Shown: positions 16,177 to 25,035 of the stretch, piece by piece | How the letters are laid out: each line of letters starts with the position of its first letter | Position numbering within the stretch: the first letter of the stretch is position 1 | NCBI RefSeq assembly: GCF_026104355.1 | Contig: NZ_CP110535.1 | Location: forward strand, 1,054,001-1,118,000 | Source: Halomonas sp. BDJS001 | GTDB taxonomy: Bacteria; Pseudomonadota; Gammaproteobacteria; Pseudomonadales; Halomonadaceae | Length of the DNA: 64,000 nucleotides | Reading direction: 5' to 3' | Translations under genes and position numbers: made by a program | Notes under the pieces: generated by a model | Seen by the model: only the letters and a program-made list of their open reading frames with translations | The model's database searches: none | What the model was told of the DNA's origin: nothing

Positions 16177-18894
16177 ATGACTCAGGCCAAAACCACATGC
16201 CCCTACTGCGGGGTCGGCTGTGGCGTGACGGCGACCGTTGAAGCGGGCACGCTGAGCGCTGTCGAGGGCGACCGCGAGCACCCGGCGAACTTCGGGCGGC
16301 TATGTGTCAAAGGGTCTGCACTACACGAAACCTTGGGACATCAGGGTCGGCTGACTCACCCTCGCGTTGATGGCGTGGAGGTCTCCTGGGAGGCCGCCCT
16401 GAACGCCACCGCCGAGCGCTTAAACGCCCTGCGCACTGAGCATGGCAATCAAACAGTAGCAGCGTACCTTTCTGGTCAACTGCTGACGGAAGATTACTAC
16501 GTCGCCAATAAGCTGTTTAAAGGCTTTTTAGGCACGCCTCATTTAGATACCAACTCGCGGCTCTGTATGGCCTCGGCGGTGGTGGGCTACAAACGCGCCT
16601 TCGGTGCCGATGCGGTGCCGTGTAACTACGAGGATTTGGAAGAGGCGGAGCTGATCGTACTGGTGGGTTCCAACCTGGCCTGGAATCACCCGGTACTCTA
16701 TCAGCGTATTAAAGTGGCTAAAGAGCGCAATCCGCTGATGCGCTTGGTAGTGATCGACCCTCGCGTGACCGACAGCTGTGAAATCGCCGACCTCTACCTG
16801 GGAATTAAGCCGGGCAGCGATGCTTACCTGTTTAATGGATTGCTGGCGTGGATGGCGCAGCGCCGTAAACTCGATACCCTCTACCTTGAGCGCCACACTG
16901 ACGGGTTTGACGATGCCCTGGCGGCGGCCCAGCAAACCGCGGGCTCGGTGGCAGAGGTTGCGGAAGCCTGTGATGTCGACCCCGAGCGACTGGAAACCTT
17001 CTACTACTGGTTTGCCAGTCAGTTGCATGTGGTCACCCTCTACTCCCAGGGCGTTAATCAATCCGCCAGCGGCACCGATAAGTGCAATGCCATTATTAAC
17101 TGCCACTTGGCCGGCGGCAAAATCGGCTTGCCGGGGGCTGGGCCATTCTCGATTACCGGCCAGCCCAACGCCATGGGCGGCCGCGAAGTGGGCGGGTTAG
17201 CCAACCAGCTAGCCGCGCATATGGATTACCACATCCCAGGCGCCCTCGATCTGGTCAGCCGCTTCTGGGCCACCAGCAGCCTGACGCCTATCCTGCCGGA
17301 AGGGCCCGGTTATAAAGCAGTGGAACTGTTTGAAGCCATTGAGCAAGGCGAGATAAAAGCGCTCTGGGTGATGGCCACCAATCCCGCGATTAGTCTTCCC
17401 GATGCTGCGCGAGTGCGTGCTGCGTTGGAAAAGTGCCCACTGGTGATCGTTTCCGAGTGCGCTGCCCATACCGATCTGCTGCCCTACGCCGATATTGTGC
17501 TACCCGCCTCGGGGTGGTCGGAGAAAGATGGCACCGTGACCAACTCCGAGCGGCGCATTTCTCGCCAGCGGGGCATGCTGCCGCCCCCAGGCGAGGCTCG
17601 CCACGACTGGTGGATAATCTGCGAGGTGGCGAAACGGTTGGGGTTTGCCGAGGCGTTTAACTACGCACACCCCTGGGAGATTTTCGACGAGCACGCCAGG
17701 CTCTCGGGGTTTGAAAATAACGGCGCGACCGGCAGCCCAAAACGGCTGTTTGATATTTCGGGATTGGTGGGCCTGGGCCGGGATGGCTACGACGCCTTGG
17801 CACCCATTCAGTGGCCGGTCACAAAGGCTGCTCCCCATGGTACGGCACGACTGTTTGAAGATGGCGAATTTGCCACCGCGAATGGTCGCGCCAAGCTGCT
17901 GGCGATCCATCCCAAAGGGCCCGAACAGCCGTTGAGTGCCGCCTACCCGCTACGGTTGAATACCGGCCGGATACGCGATCAGTGGCACACAATGACCCGC
18001 ACCGCGCGCTCACCACGATTAATGAACCACCGCGCTGAACCCTTTATGGACGTGCACCCGGATGATGCTCACACTGCCGGGGTCACCGATCAGGGGTTAG
18101 CGGTGCTAACCGCCGCGAAGGGCGAATTTCGCGCCCGGGTACGGGTCTCCCACGCCCAGCGCCGTGGTGAGGTCTTTGTGCCCATCCACTGGACTGACTG
18201 CTTCACCCAGCAGGCCAGAAGCAGCGCGCTGATCGACAGCATTACCGATTCGCTCTCTGGGCAGCCAGAATCGAAGCACGGCGCCGTGGCGCTGGCGCCG
18301 CTTGCTACTGATTGGCAGGCCACTCTACTGGTCGCCGAAGGAGCAGTGGAATCAACACCTTGGTGCAGCAGTGCCTACTGGACACGTATTCCCATGCGCG
18401 GCTGCCAGCGCTGGCAGCTTGCCAATACGCAATCAGTTGATGACTGGTTGGTGCAGCTGAAAACGTGGTTGCCCGGCGACGTATCGATCGTCAGCCAAGA
18501 TCCCACTAACGGACGGCTGCGCGCCGCCTGTGTAGAAAACGGTCAGTTGCGCTGGTGGCTGATGGTCGGCCCGCCCAAAGAGTTGCCAGGGTTGGCGTGG
18601 CTGGAGGCGCGTTTCAACGAGGCGGCGCTAAGCGATACCCACCGCCGCCGCCTATTAGCTGGCTGTGACGACGGTGCTGCGGATACCGGCCCGGTGGTGT
18701 GCAGTTGTCACCAGGTGGGCCAAACCACCATCGTCAATGCGATCCGCGAGGGCGACACCAGCGTAGAAGCGTTGGGCGCCAGGCTCGCCTGCGGCACCCA
18801 GTGCGGTAGCTGTATTCCCGAATTGAAATCACTGATTGAAGAGGAGCGGCCCAATGCCCGCACTAAGCAACCCCTTGCTACTGAAGTGGTTTAA
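16177..18894 (+). CDS. nasA: Assimilatory nitrate reductase catalytic subunit
   Basis: Reduces nitrate to nitrite in the cytoplasm with a bis-MGD molybdenum cofactor. The 905-residue protein starts with the [4Fe-4S] motif CPYCGVGCGV and the fourth ligand region NFGRLCVKG. The molybdopterin oxidoreductase core runs to about 560 (SRLCMASAVVGYKRAFG, GPFSITGQPNAMGGREVGG), the MGD-binding domain is at about 580-700 (LNTGRIRDQWHTMTRT), and a C-terminal BFD-like [2Fe-2S] domain lies at about 840-890 (VCSCHQVGQ, CGTQCGSCIPELK). A GAGGAG site precedes the ATG. Its 3' end overlaps cobA by 41 bp. Transcription is gated by the leader terminator. Assignment is firm. Confidence 0.97.
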   Translation: MTQAKTTCPYCGVGCGVTATVEAGTLSAVEGDREHPANFGRLCVKGSALHETLGHQGRLTHPRVDGVEVSWEAALNATAERLNALRTEHGNQTVAAYLSGQLLTEDYYVANKLFKGFLGTPHLDTNSRLCMASAVVGYKRAFGADAVPCNYEDLEEAELIVLVGSNLAWNHPVLYQRIKVAKERNPLMRLVVIDPRVTDSCEIADLYLGIKPGSDAYLFNGLLAWMAQRRKLDTLYLERHTDGFDDALAAAQQTAGSVAEVAEACDVDPERLETFYYWFASQLHVVTLYSQGVNQSASGTDKCNAIINCHLAGGKIGLPGAGPFSITGQPNAMGGREVGGLANQLAAHMDYHIPGALDLVSRFWATSSLTPILPEGPGYKAVELFEAIEQGEIKALWVMATNPAISLPDAARVRAALEKCPLVIVSECAAHTDLLPYADIVLPASGWSEKDGTVTNSERRISRQRGMLPPPGEARHDWWIICEVAKRLGFAEAFNYAHPWEIFDEHARLSGFENNGATGSPKRLFDISGLVGLGRDGYDALAPIQWPVTKAAPHGTARLFEDGEFATANGRAKLLAIHPKGPEQPLSAAYPLRLNTGRIRDQWHTMTRTARSPRLMNHRAEPFMDVHPDDAHTAGVTDQGLAVLTAAKGEFRARVRVSHAQRRGEVFVPIHWTDCFTQQARSSALIDSITDSLSGQPESKHGAVALAPLATDWQATLLVAEGAVESTPWCSSAYWTRIPMRGCQRWQLANTQSVDDWLVQLKTWLPGDVSIVSQDPTNGRLRAACVENGQLRWWLMVGPPKELPGLAWLEARFNEAALSDTHRRRLLAGCDDGAADTGPVVCSCHQVGQTTIVNAIREGDTSVEALGARLACGTQCGSCIPELKSLIEEERPNARTKQPLATEVV

Positions 18895-19753
18895 CGCCTT
18901 TATGCGGTTATCGCACCGCGCGCTTACGCCGTTGGTTCCGCACGCTTCCGATATACGTTTGCCACTACGTGGCGAGTGCCGCGCCGGGCAGGTCTACCTG
19001 GTCGGAGCAGGCAGCGGCGACGCGGAGCTGTTAACCCTCAAGGCCGCACGCCTACTTATGCAGGCGGACGCCGTGGTGTATGACCGCTTGGTGGGCGATG
19101 ACGTGCTGGCCCTGATTCCTAGCGGCAGCGAGCGCTACTATGTGGGCAAAGCCCGCGGTTATCACAGCGTACCCCAGGCGGAAATTGGTGCGCTAATAGT
19201 CAAACTCGCCCGGGAAGGTAAGTCGGTGGTGCGTCTGAAGGGCGGCGACCCAGCGGTGTTTGCGCGGATGGGCGAGGAGCTGGATGCCCTGGCCGCCGCC
19301 CAGGTGCCCGCGGCCATTGTGCCGGGGATTACTGCGGCCTCTGCCGCCGCTGCCTGTATGGGCATTCCGCTTACCGATCGTGGCCACGCGCAGCAGCTGC
19401 GCTTTGTGACTGCCCAGCTATGCCGCGAAGACGGTACGCCGGATTGGTCATCGCTGGCGCGTAAGGATGAAACCCTGGTGTTTTATATGGGGCTTTCCAA
19501 AGTGCGTGCGATTTGTCACGGCCTACGCGAAGCGGGTCTGCCGGATGAGTGGCCGATCATGCTGGTGGCTAACGCCAGCCAGCCAGAGCAGCAGTCACTA
19601 GTGGGTTCACTGGCGGATATGCCTGAAAAACTCGCCGCCACTCCCTTGCCATCTCCCTGCTTGATTGTGGTGGGCAGTGTGGTGCAGAGAGTTACCTCCA
19701 CGCCCGCTGCCCTAGCCACCCATGTTTGCTCTGCACAGCACACCACGCCTTAA
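18854..19753 (+). CDS. cobA: Uroporphyrinogen-III C-methyltransferase (siroheme synthesis)
   Basis: Methylates uroporphyrinogen III twice to precorrin-2, the first step to the siroheme that NirB needs. Motifs of the family are visible: VYLVGAGSGDAELLTLKA (SAM-binding loop, about residue 45), VVRLKGGDPAVFARMGEE (about 125) and IVPGITAASAAAA (about 155). This is the stand-alone methyltransferase, without the CysG dehydrogenase/chelatase domain. The ATG at 18854 has GAGGAGCGG upstream, and the gene overlaps the end of nasA, so they are translated together. A 45-residue N-terminal extension precedes the catalytic core. Confidence 0.95.
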   Translation: MPALSNPLLLKWFNAFMRLSHRALTPLVPHASDIRLPLRGECRAGQVYLVGAGSGDAELLTLKAARLLMQADAVVYDRLVGDDVLALIPSGSERYYVGKARGYHSVPQAEIGALIVKLAREGKSVVRLKGGDPAVFARMGEELDALAAAQVPAAIVPGITAASAAAACMGIPLTDRGHAQQLRFVTAQLCREDGTPDWSSLARKDETLVFYMGLSKVRAICHGLREAGLPDEWPIMLVANASQPEQQSLVGSLADMPEKLAATPLPSPCLIVVGSVVQRVTSTPAALATHVCSAQHTTP

Positions 19754-19829
19754 CGGCAGGGTTTCTGTGCGCGTTTTACGCTTCTGACCCTGCTGTCCCT
19801 TAAAATCCACAACCAAGGAAACGCTCTCT

Positions 19830-20639
19830 ATGTCCTACTTATTGCCTGCCGAATTTGCCACCAAGATGGTCGATGCTGGCGAAGCCAAGCTTCACATGTC
19901 TACCCGTGATGCACTGATTCGTGCCTTTATGGCGGGGGCTATTTTGGCTATCGCGGCGGTGTTTGCGGTGACTGTAGCGGTGCAAACCGGCTATCCGATT
20001 ATTGGCGCCATTCTGTTTCCCGTGGGCTTTTCGATACTCTATCTAATGGGCTTTGATCTATTGACCGGCGTGTTTGTGTTAACGCCGTTGGCGTGGCTGG
20101 ATAAGCGGCCAGGGGTGACCATTAATCGTATTCTCAAGCACTGGGGCATTGTCTTTATAGGTAATTTTGGTGGGGCATTAACGGTCGCCTTTCTTATGGC
20201 GATTGTCTTTACCTACGGCTTTAGCACCGAACCCAGCGAAGTGGGGCGGGTGATTGGTGAAGTGGGTGAAGGGCGCACCGTGGGCTACAAAGAGTATGGT
20301 GCCGGCGGCATGGCGACGATTTTTATTCGCGGCGTATTGTGTAACTGGATGGTCTCCCTGGGCGTGGTGGGTGCGATGATCTCAACCACGGTGAGCGGTA
20401 AGGTGATTGCCATGTGGATGCCGATTATGCTGTTCTTCGGTATGGGCTTTGAGCACTCGGTGGTCAACATGTTTCTGTTTCCATCCGGGCTGATGATGGG
20501 CGGTAACTTCTCGATTATGGATTACCTGATCTGGAACGAAATTCCGGTAGTGCTGGGTAACTTGATCGGTGGCCTAGCGCTAACCGGCCTGACGCTCTAC
20601 ACCACACATGTGCGTACCGCGCCCCAGAAAGCCCTATGA
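19830..20639 (+). CDS. Formate/nitrite transporter family channel (NirC-like)
   Basis: Pentameric anion channel of the FocA/NirC family, most likely moving nitrite across the inner membrane. The 269 residues contain six hydrophobic segments and family hallmarks: GFSILYLMGFDLLTG (about 65), VFIGNFGGAL (about 108), LCNWMVSLG (about 170), and FGMGFEHSVVNMFLFP (about 210), which holds the conserved pore His. A loop with EVGRVIGEVGEGRTVGYKEYG is longer than in E. coli NirC. AAGGAAA precedes the ATG. It follows cobA by 76 bp in the nasA transcript and would import nitrite or release excess. Nitrite is preferred over formate only from context. Confidence 0.92.
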   Translation: MSYLLPAEFATKMVDAGEAKLHMSTRDALIRAFMAGAILAIAAVFAVTVAVQTGYPIIGAILFPVGFSILYLMGFDLLTGVFVLTPLAWLDKRPGVTINRILKHWGIVFIGNFGGALTVAFLMAIVFTYGFSTEPSEVGRVIGEVGEGRTVGYKEYGAGGMATIFIRGVLCNWMVSLGVVGAMISTTVSGKVIAMWMPIMLFFGMGFEHSVVNMFLFPSGLMMGGNFSIMDYLIWNEIPVVLGNLIGGLALTGLTLYTTHVRTAPQKAL

Positions 20640-20663
20640 TTTGATAGTGGTGAGTCATTTACC

Positions 20664-20690
20664 AAGCCTTCGCTCCGGCGGGGGCTTTTT
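20664..20690 (+). terminator. Probable partial terminator after the nitrite channel gene
   Basis: AAGCC (20664-20668) pairs with GGCTT (20683-20687), with an inner CGC/GCG pairing, followed by five T. It lies 25 bp after the channel stop and just before the kinase gene, so it may only reduce read-through into it. Confidence 0.5.
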
Positions 20691-20704
20691 GTAGGGGAAG
20701 CACA

Positions 20705-22420
20705 ATGGCAGCGCTGACCATTTCGCTCGGCCAGCACTCTGATAAAGGGCGCAAGCCCAGCAATCAGGATTTTTATGGCGCTTATCTACCCGGTGACCCC
20801 CTGCGCGCCACCAAAGGCATTGCGATCGCGTTAGCGGATGGGATCAGCAGCAGCGAAGTGAGCCGGGAAGCGAGCGAGGCAGCAGTGGGCGGTTTCTTAA
20901 CAGACTACTACGCCACCCCAGCCACTTGGGCGGTTAAAACCTCCGCCCAGCGGGTACTGCAGGCCACCAATGCCTGGCTTTACGCCCAAACCCGCCAGAG
21001 CCAGTATCGCTACAATCTGGATCGTGGCTATGTGTGTACCCTGAGCGCGATGGTGATTAAGTCCACCACTGCGCACCTGTTTCACGTTGGTGATAGCCGC
21101 ATCTATCAGCTCGCAGGTAGTACGCTGGAACCACTGACCGAGGATCATCGCTTCTGGGCATCCCGGGAAGTCAGCCATTTAAGCCGTGCCATGGGAGCCA
21201 GCCAGCATCTGGAGCTGGATTATCGCCCGGTATCGTTAAGTGCCGGTGATGTGTTTTTACTCGCCACTGATGGTGTTTATGAGTGGCTGACCAGTGCCGA
21301 AATGGTCGCGCTGATTCATGCCCACTGGGGCGATCTGGACGCGGCGGCCGAGGCACTGATCGCTGCTGCCCTCGATAAGGGCAGCGATGACAACCTCACC
21401 GTACAGATTGTGCGCATTGATAGCCTGCCTGAACATTACTCCAATGAGCTTTACGCAGCGCTAAGCGCGTTACCGCAGCCGCCTGAGTTGCGTGAGGGAA
21501 GCGAGCTAGATGGCTACCGCATTGTGCGCCAGCTGCATGCCAGCAGCCGCAGCCATGTGTTTCTGGCAGAAGAGGTAGAGAGTGGTGAAAAAGTCGCGCT
21601 AAAAACGCTTTCGACTGAGCTAAGCCAAGATCCGGCAAGCATTGAGCGGTTTGTGCGCGAGGAGTGGATTGCCCGGCGTATCAATAATGTGCACGTGCTT
21701 AAAGCGCCTGTCCAACAGCGGCCACGCCACTACCTGTATACCGTGCTGGCGTATATCGAAGGGCAAACCCTGACCCAGTGGATGCGCGACCATCCGGATG
21801 CCGATTTGGCCAGTGTGCGCCCCCTCGTCGAGCAGATCGCCAAGGGGTTGCGCGCCTTTCATCGCCTGGAAATGCTGCATCAGGATTTGCGCCCTGACAA
21901 CGTCATGATCGATAGCCACGGCACGGTGAAGCTGATCGACTTCGGCGCTGCCAAGGTGGCGGGGATTGCCGAAGAGGTCGGTGCGGCTAGCGACGATATT
22001 CTAGGCACCGCCCAGTACACCGCCCCGGAGTATTTTCTCGGGGAAGGCGGCACGCCCCGTTCTGATCAGTACTCCCTGGCAGTGATTACCTATCAAATGC
22101 TAACCGGCACGCTGCCCTACGGCACCGAGGTGGCCAAAACCCGCACGCGGGCAGCGCAGCATAAGCTTGCCTATCAATCGGCGCTTAGCGAAAACCGTGA
22201 ACTGCCCGCCTGGGTGGATGAGGTGCTCAAAAAGGCATTACATCCCACTCCCCACAAACGCTTTCCGGCGCTTTCGGAGTTTATCTTCGAGCTACGCTCG
22301 CCAAGCCCAGACATGCTTAAGCGCGCCCAGTTACCGCTGCTGGAACGTGATCCGGTGCTGTTCTGGAAAGGTGTATCGCTAGCGCTGGCTATTGTGGTGA
22401 TTGCTCTGTTAGTGCGTTAA
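20705..22420 (+). CDS. Fused PP2C phosphatase and Ser/Thr protein kinase, C-terminal membrane anchor
   Basis: One polypeptide able to add and remove phosphate on Ser/Thr. The PP2C domain (about 1-240) keeps its metal-binding motifs: ALADGISSSEV, HVGDSRIYQL, LATDGVYEWL and GSDDNLTV. The kinase domain (about 262-510) has the Lys in VALKTL, a catalytic loop HQDLRPDNV (HQD rather than HRD), DFGAAK and APEYF; its glycine loop is poor (LHASSRSHVF). A single helix near 549-570 anchors it with both domains in the cytoplasm. Pseudomonas nitrate assimilation clusters carry a similar kinase gene (PA1782 in P. aeruginosa), so the link to nitrate is conserved, but the substrate is not known to me. Confidence 0.95.
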   Translation: MAALTISLGQHSDKGRKPSNQDFYGAYLPGDPLRATKGIAIALADGISSSEVSREASEAAVGGFLTDYYATPATWAVKTSAQRVLQATNAWLYAQTRQSQYRYNLDRGYVCTLSAMVIKSTTAHLFHVGDSRIYQLAGSTLEPLTEDHRFWASREVSHLSRAMGASQHLELDYRPVSLSAGDVFLLATDGVYEWLTSAEMVALIHAHWGDLDAAAEALIAAALDKGSDDNLTVQIVRIDSLPEHYSNELYAALSALPQPPELREGSELDGYRIVRQLHASSRSHVFLAEEVESGEKVALKTLSTELSQDPASIERFVREEWIARRINNVHVLKAPVQQRPRHYLYTVLAYIEGQTLTQWMRDHPDADLASVRPLVEQIAKGLRAFHRLEMLHQDLRPDNVMIDSHGTVKLIDFGAAKVAGIAEEVGAASDDILGTAQYTAPEYFLGEGGTPRSDQYSLAVITYQMLTGTLPYGTEVAKTRTRAAQHKLAYQSALSENRELPAWVDEVLKKALHPTPHKRFPALSEFIFELRSPSPDMLKRAQLPLLERDPVLFWKGVSLALAIVVIALLVR

Positions 22421-22441
22421 GGATGGTGGGATGGAGTGTTA

Positions 22442-23698
22442 TCAGCGCGCATCGTCAAAACGGTCAACCCGGCACAAGGTTGGGAACAGCTTCATCCAGG
22501 CGCCGACCACCGCCAAAGTGCCCACGCCGCCAATAATGGCCGCAGGCACTACGCCAAACCCTGCTGCCATGCTGCCCGCGCGGAACTCGCCTAGCTCATT
22601 GCTGGAACCGATAAACAACATGTTGACGGCATTCACGCGGCCGCGCATCTCATCTGGGGTGGCAAGCTGAATCAGCGTCATGCGCACGTAGACGCTAATC
22701 ATATCGGCGGCGCCCGCCACCAACATGGCTATCAGGGAGAGCCAAAAAATCGTCGAAAAGGCGAACACTAAATTGGCAACGCCAAAAATCGCCACCGCCG
22801 CAAACATCACCAAGCCAGCGCGGCGCTGAATGCCGCGAATGCCTAAGTAGAGCCCCATGAGTAGGGCGCCCACCGCAATAGCGCTACGTAACGCGCCTAA
22901 CCCTTCCGGCCCAACGTGCAGCACTTCCTGTGCGTAGATGGGCAGTAGTGCTACCACGCCACCCAATAACACGGCAAACAGATCCAAAGAAATGGCGCCC
23001 AAAATAATCGGCTGATGGCGGATATAACGAATGCCCGCCGTAAAGCGTTTGATGGCAGTACTTTCCAATGTTTTGGCGGTTTCAGCATAGCGAATAGGCA
23101 CCGGCATCAGCAGCATCAGCGCCGCAATAAAGCATCCTAAACATACGCTGTAAGCCAGGCTGCCGCCGCCCAAGCCATACAAAATGCCGCCCAAAAGTGG
23201 GCCGCCAATCACGGCGATTTTCATGATGGAGCTGTTCAACGCAATGGCCGAGGCAAGCTGCGTGCGGGGCACGATGTTGGGCAGCAAGCTTTGTAAGGCG
23301 GGGCCGGTAAAGGCTCGCGCCGCGCCAAACAGTGCCAGTACCGCGTAAAAGCCAACTACATTCTGGCTTCCATTCAGCGAAAGCGTCAGCAGTAGAGCGC
23401 TGCACACCCCCTGTACTACCCAGCTAATTTGCAATATGCGCTTGCGCGAGAAACGGTCAACGAAATCCCCTGCAGGAAGCAGAAGCAGCACCATGGGCAC
23501 AAACTGAGCCAAGCCCACATAGGCCAGGGCCATGGGGTCACGGGTAATGTCGTAGACCTGCCAAGCCACTACGATGGCTTGAATCTGCATGGCAAATACC
23601 GCAGCCAAACGAGAAAGCAGAAAGCTTAAAAAGCCTGATTGGCGGTGCAGCGGTTGCAGTGCCTCTGTGTTTAAGGGCGCATCGTTTGAAGAGGTCAT
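22442..23698 (-). CDS. MFS exporter of the EntS / MFS_3 type
   Basis: Twelve-helix major facilitator of the drug or siderophore exporter group. LSRLAAVFAMQIQAIVVAWQVYDITRDPMALAYVGLAQF at the start (helices 1-2) and GDFVDRFSRKRIL (the MFS loop 2-3 motif) are typical of EntS-like proteins. The start is uncertain: ATG 23698 gives MTSSNDAPLN, while a longer frame from 23773 adds 25 unremarkable residues; neither has a good ribosome binding site. It converges with the kinase gene (21 bp apart) and diverges from dkgB. No siderophore genes are nearby, so the cargo is unknown. Confidence 0.88.
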   Translation of the reverse strand: MTSSNDAPLNTEALQPLHRQSGFLSFLLSRLAAVFAMQIQAIVVAWQVYDITRDPMALAYVGLAQFVPMVLLLLPAGDFVDRFSRKRILQISWVVQGVCSALLLTLSLNGSQNVVGFYAVLALFGAARAFTGPALQSLLPNIVPRTQLASAIALNSSIMKIAVIGGPLLGGILYGLGGGSLAYSVCLGCFIAALMLLMPVPIRYAETAKTLESTAIKRFTAGIRYIRHQPIILGAISLDLFAVLLGGVVALLPIYAQEVLHVGPEGLGALRSAIAVGALLMGLYLGIRGIQRRAGLVMFAAVAIFGVANLVFAFSTIFWLSLIAMLVAGAADMISVYVRMTLIQLATPDEMRGRVNAVNMLFIGSSNELGEFRAGSMAAGFGVVPAAIIGGVGTLAVVGAWMKLFPTLCRVDRFDDAR

Positions 23699-23796
23699 GT
23701 CGGCGTCATGGTCAGCGGGATTCACTAGCAAAGGGTTGAAGTGGGGCAGTTGCCACCCCATGTTAGTTAACACGCTATCAATAGAAAAGGATGTTA

Positions 23797-24609
23797 ATGA
23801 TGCAGAATGTAATGCCTAACCCCGGCTTCGGCACCTTTCGCCTGGAAGGCGATACGCTTAAGCAGAGTATTCACGCAGCGCTGGAGGCCGGGTATCGGCA
23901 CATCGACACGGCACAGTTTTATGGCAATGAAAAAGGGGTAGGGGAGGCGATTCGCGACAGCAGCGTGCCACGCCGCGATATTTTCCTAACCACCAAGGTG
24001 TGGTTCGACAACCTTGAACCTGCAACACTCAAAGCCAGCGTGGACGAAAGCCTGCAAAAATTAGGCACCGATTACGTTGACCTGCTGCTGATCCACTGGC
24101 CGTCCCCAGAGGGTGAAGTGCCAATGGTCGATTACCTGACGGCGCTGAAAGAGGTCAAAGCCGAGGGTAAGGCGCGCAATATTGGTATTTCCAACTTTAC
24201 CATCGCCCAGGTGGACGAAGCGGTTAGCATTCTAGGCAAAGGTGAGATTCTTACCAACCAGATCGAAGTTCATCCCTTTTTACAGAACCGTAAGTTAGCG
24301 GAGCACTGCGAGCAGCAGGGAATCCAGGTCACCGCCTTTATGCCGTTAGCTGTGGGCAAGGTTATGGACGACCCGACCCTTAAGCAGATTGCCGACGCAC
24401 ATAACGTTACGCCCGCACAAGTTGCCCTTGCTTGGGTCAAACAGCGCAATATGATTACCATACCTTCATCGACCAAGGCGCGTAATATTCAAAGTAATAT
24501 GGCCGCCTTTGATTTGGTGCTAAGCGACAGTGAAATGGCGGAAATCGCCCAGTTAGATCGTAAAGAGCGTATTGCTAGCCCTGACTTTGCACCCGTTTGG
24601 GATGAGTAA
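23797..24609 (+). CDS. dkgB: Aldo/keto reductase, 2,5-diketo-D-gluconate reductase B type
   Basis: NADPH-dependent carbonyl reductase acting on 2,5-diketogluconate and small aldehydes such as methylglyoxal. The length (about 270) and motifs match E. coli DkgB closely: NPGFGTFRLEG, AGYRHIDTAQFYGNE (catalytic Asp and Tyr), FLTTKVWFDNL (catalytic Lys), LLLIHWPSP (catalytic His), GISNFTIAQ and IPSSTKARNIQSN (NADPH site). AAAGG at 23786-23790 best suits the ATG at 23797; ATG 23791 and 23800 are alternatives. It is a single gene, with arfA about 100 bp downstream. Confidence 0.9.
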   Translation: MMQNVMPNPGFGTFRLEGDTLKQSIHAALEAGYRHIDTAQFYGNEKGVGEAIRDSSVPRRDIFLTTKVWFDNLEPATLKASVDESLQKLGTDYVDLLLIHWPSPEGEVPMVDYLTALKEVKAEGKARNIGISNFTIAQVDEAVSILGKGEILTNQIEVHPFLQNRKLAEHCEQQGIQVTAFMPLAVGKVMDDPTLKQIADAHNVTPAQVALAWVKQRNMITIPSSTKARNIQSNMAAFDLVLSDSEMAEIAQLDRKERIASPDFAPVWDE

Positions 24610-24715
24610 GGGAGTCAATAAGAGGCGCCTGAAACGCCAACCGATGAACTTCAATGAATAGTTTGTGTCGTAGTGGATGCCTGCCCAGGCAGGTATCTTT
24701 AAGTAAACGGAGAAG

Positions 24716-24868
24716 ATGATGAAACAGCGCAAGATAAAAGATAACGCGTTAAAAGCGCAGCTGCGAACGCCGAGGTTTAAAATGCAGCAGCAAACCCCGA
24801 AAAAAGGCAAAGGCAGCTACTCACGTAAAGGACGCAATTCTCTGGGAGGGCATCGCCAAGCCGCCTAG
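24716..24868 (+). CDS. arfA: Alternative ribosome-rescue factor ArfA
   Basis: Small basic protein that rescues ribosomes stalled on mRNAs without a stop codon, recruiting RF2 when tmRNA is limiting. The 50 residues begin MMKQRKIKDNALKAQLRTP and contain KKGKGSYSRKGRNS; E. coli ArfA has the same KDNA-x-x-A-x-L start and the KKGKGSY-x-RKG core. GGAG lies just upstream of the two adjacent ATG codons (24716, 24719). The coding end and the TAG (24866-24868) sit inside a long hairpin, as in E. coli, where cleavage or termination there yields a nonstop message that tmRNA degrades, so ArfA is made only when tmRNA fails. It is shorter than E. coli ArfA (72 aa). Confidence 0.87.
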   Translation: MMKQRKIKDNALKAQLRTPRFKMQQQTPKKGKGSYSRKGRNSLGGHRQAA

Positions 24869-24893
24869 CCCGGCGTTTTGGCGATGCCTTCCC
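24844..24893 (+). promoter_or_regulatory. Hairpin across the arfA stop codon
   Basis: GGCATCGCCAA (24849-24859) pairs perfectly with TTGGCGATGCC (24878-24888). The stem extends outward through GGGAG/TTCCC (one wobble pair) to about 16 bp, and inward through GCCG/CGGC. The TAG stop is in the loop. A stem of this length is a good RNase III substrate and, by analogy with E. coli arfA, would make truncated, stop-less mRNA. Confidence 0.62.
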
Positions 24894-24904
24894 CAGGCAT
24901 CGCT

Positions 24905-24971
24905 GCACAGTATCCCCCATACTGTGCAATATCCCATCAGCTTGGCCGATCCAATGGATCGGCTTTTTTTA
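24905..24971 (+). terminator. Double hairpin with strong intrinsic terminator after arfA
   Basis: Two hairpins in series: GCACAGTAT/ATACTGTGC (24905-24913 with 24919-24927), then GCCGATCC/GGATCGGC (24945-24952 with 24956-24963) followed by a run of seven T. The second is a textbook terminator. Confidence 0.78.
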
Positions 24972-25001
24972 TTGTGCGCCAGGCATGGCGCGCAACTGAA
25001 A

Positions 25002-25032
25002 ACGCCCCGGCCACTTCCTATGGCCGGGGCGT
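25002..25032 (-). terminator. Terminator for the DUF1127 gene
   Basis: ACGCCCCGGCCA (25002-25013) pairs perfectly with TGGCCGGGGCGT (25021-25032). On the minus strand the stem is followed by TTTTCAG. It lies 4 bp after the stop of the DUF1127 gene. Confidence 0.7.
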
Positions 25033-25035
25033 CGG

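Noticed and set aside
24676..24695. GCCTGCC/GGCAGG hairpin between dkgB and arfA as a terminator
   Set aside because: The stem is plausible but the following TATCTTT is a poor U-tract and arfA starts only about 20 bp later; left out as undecided.
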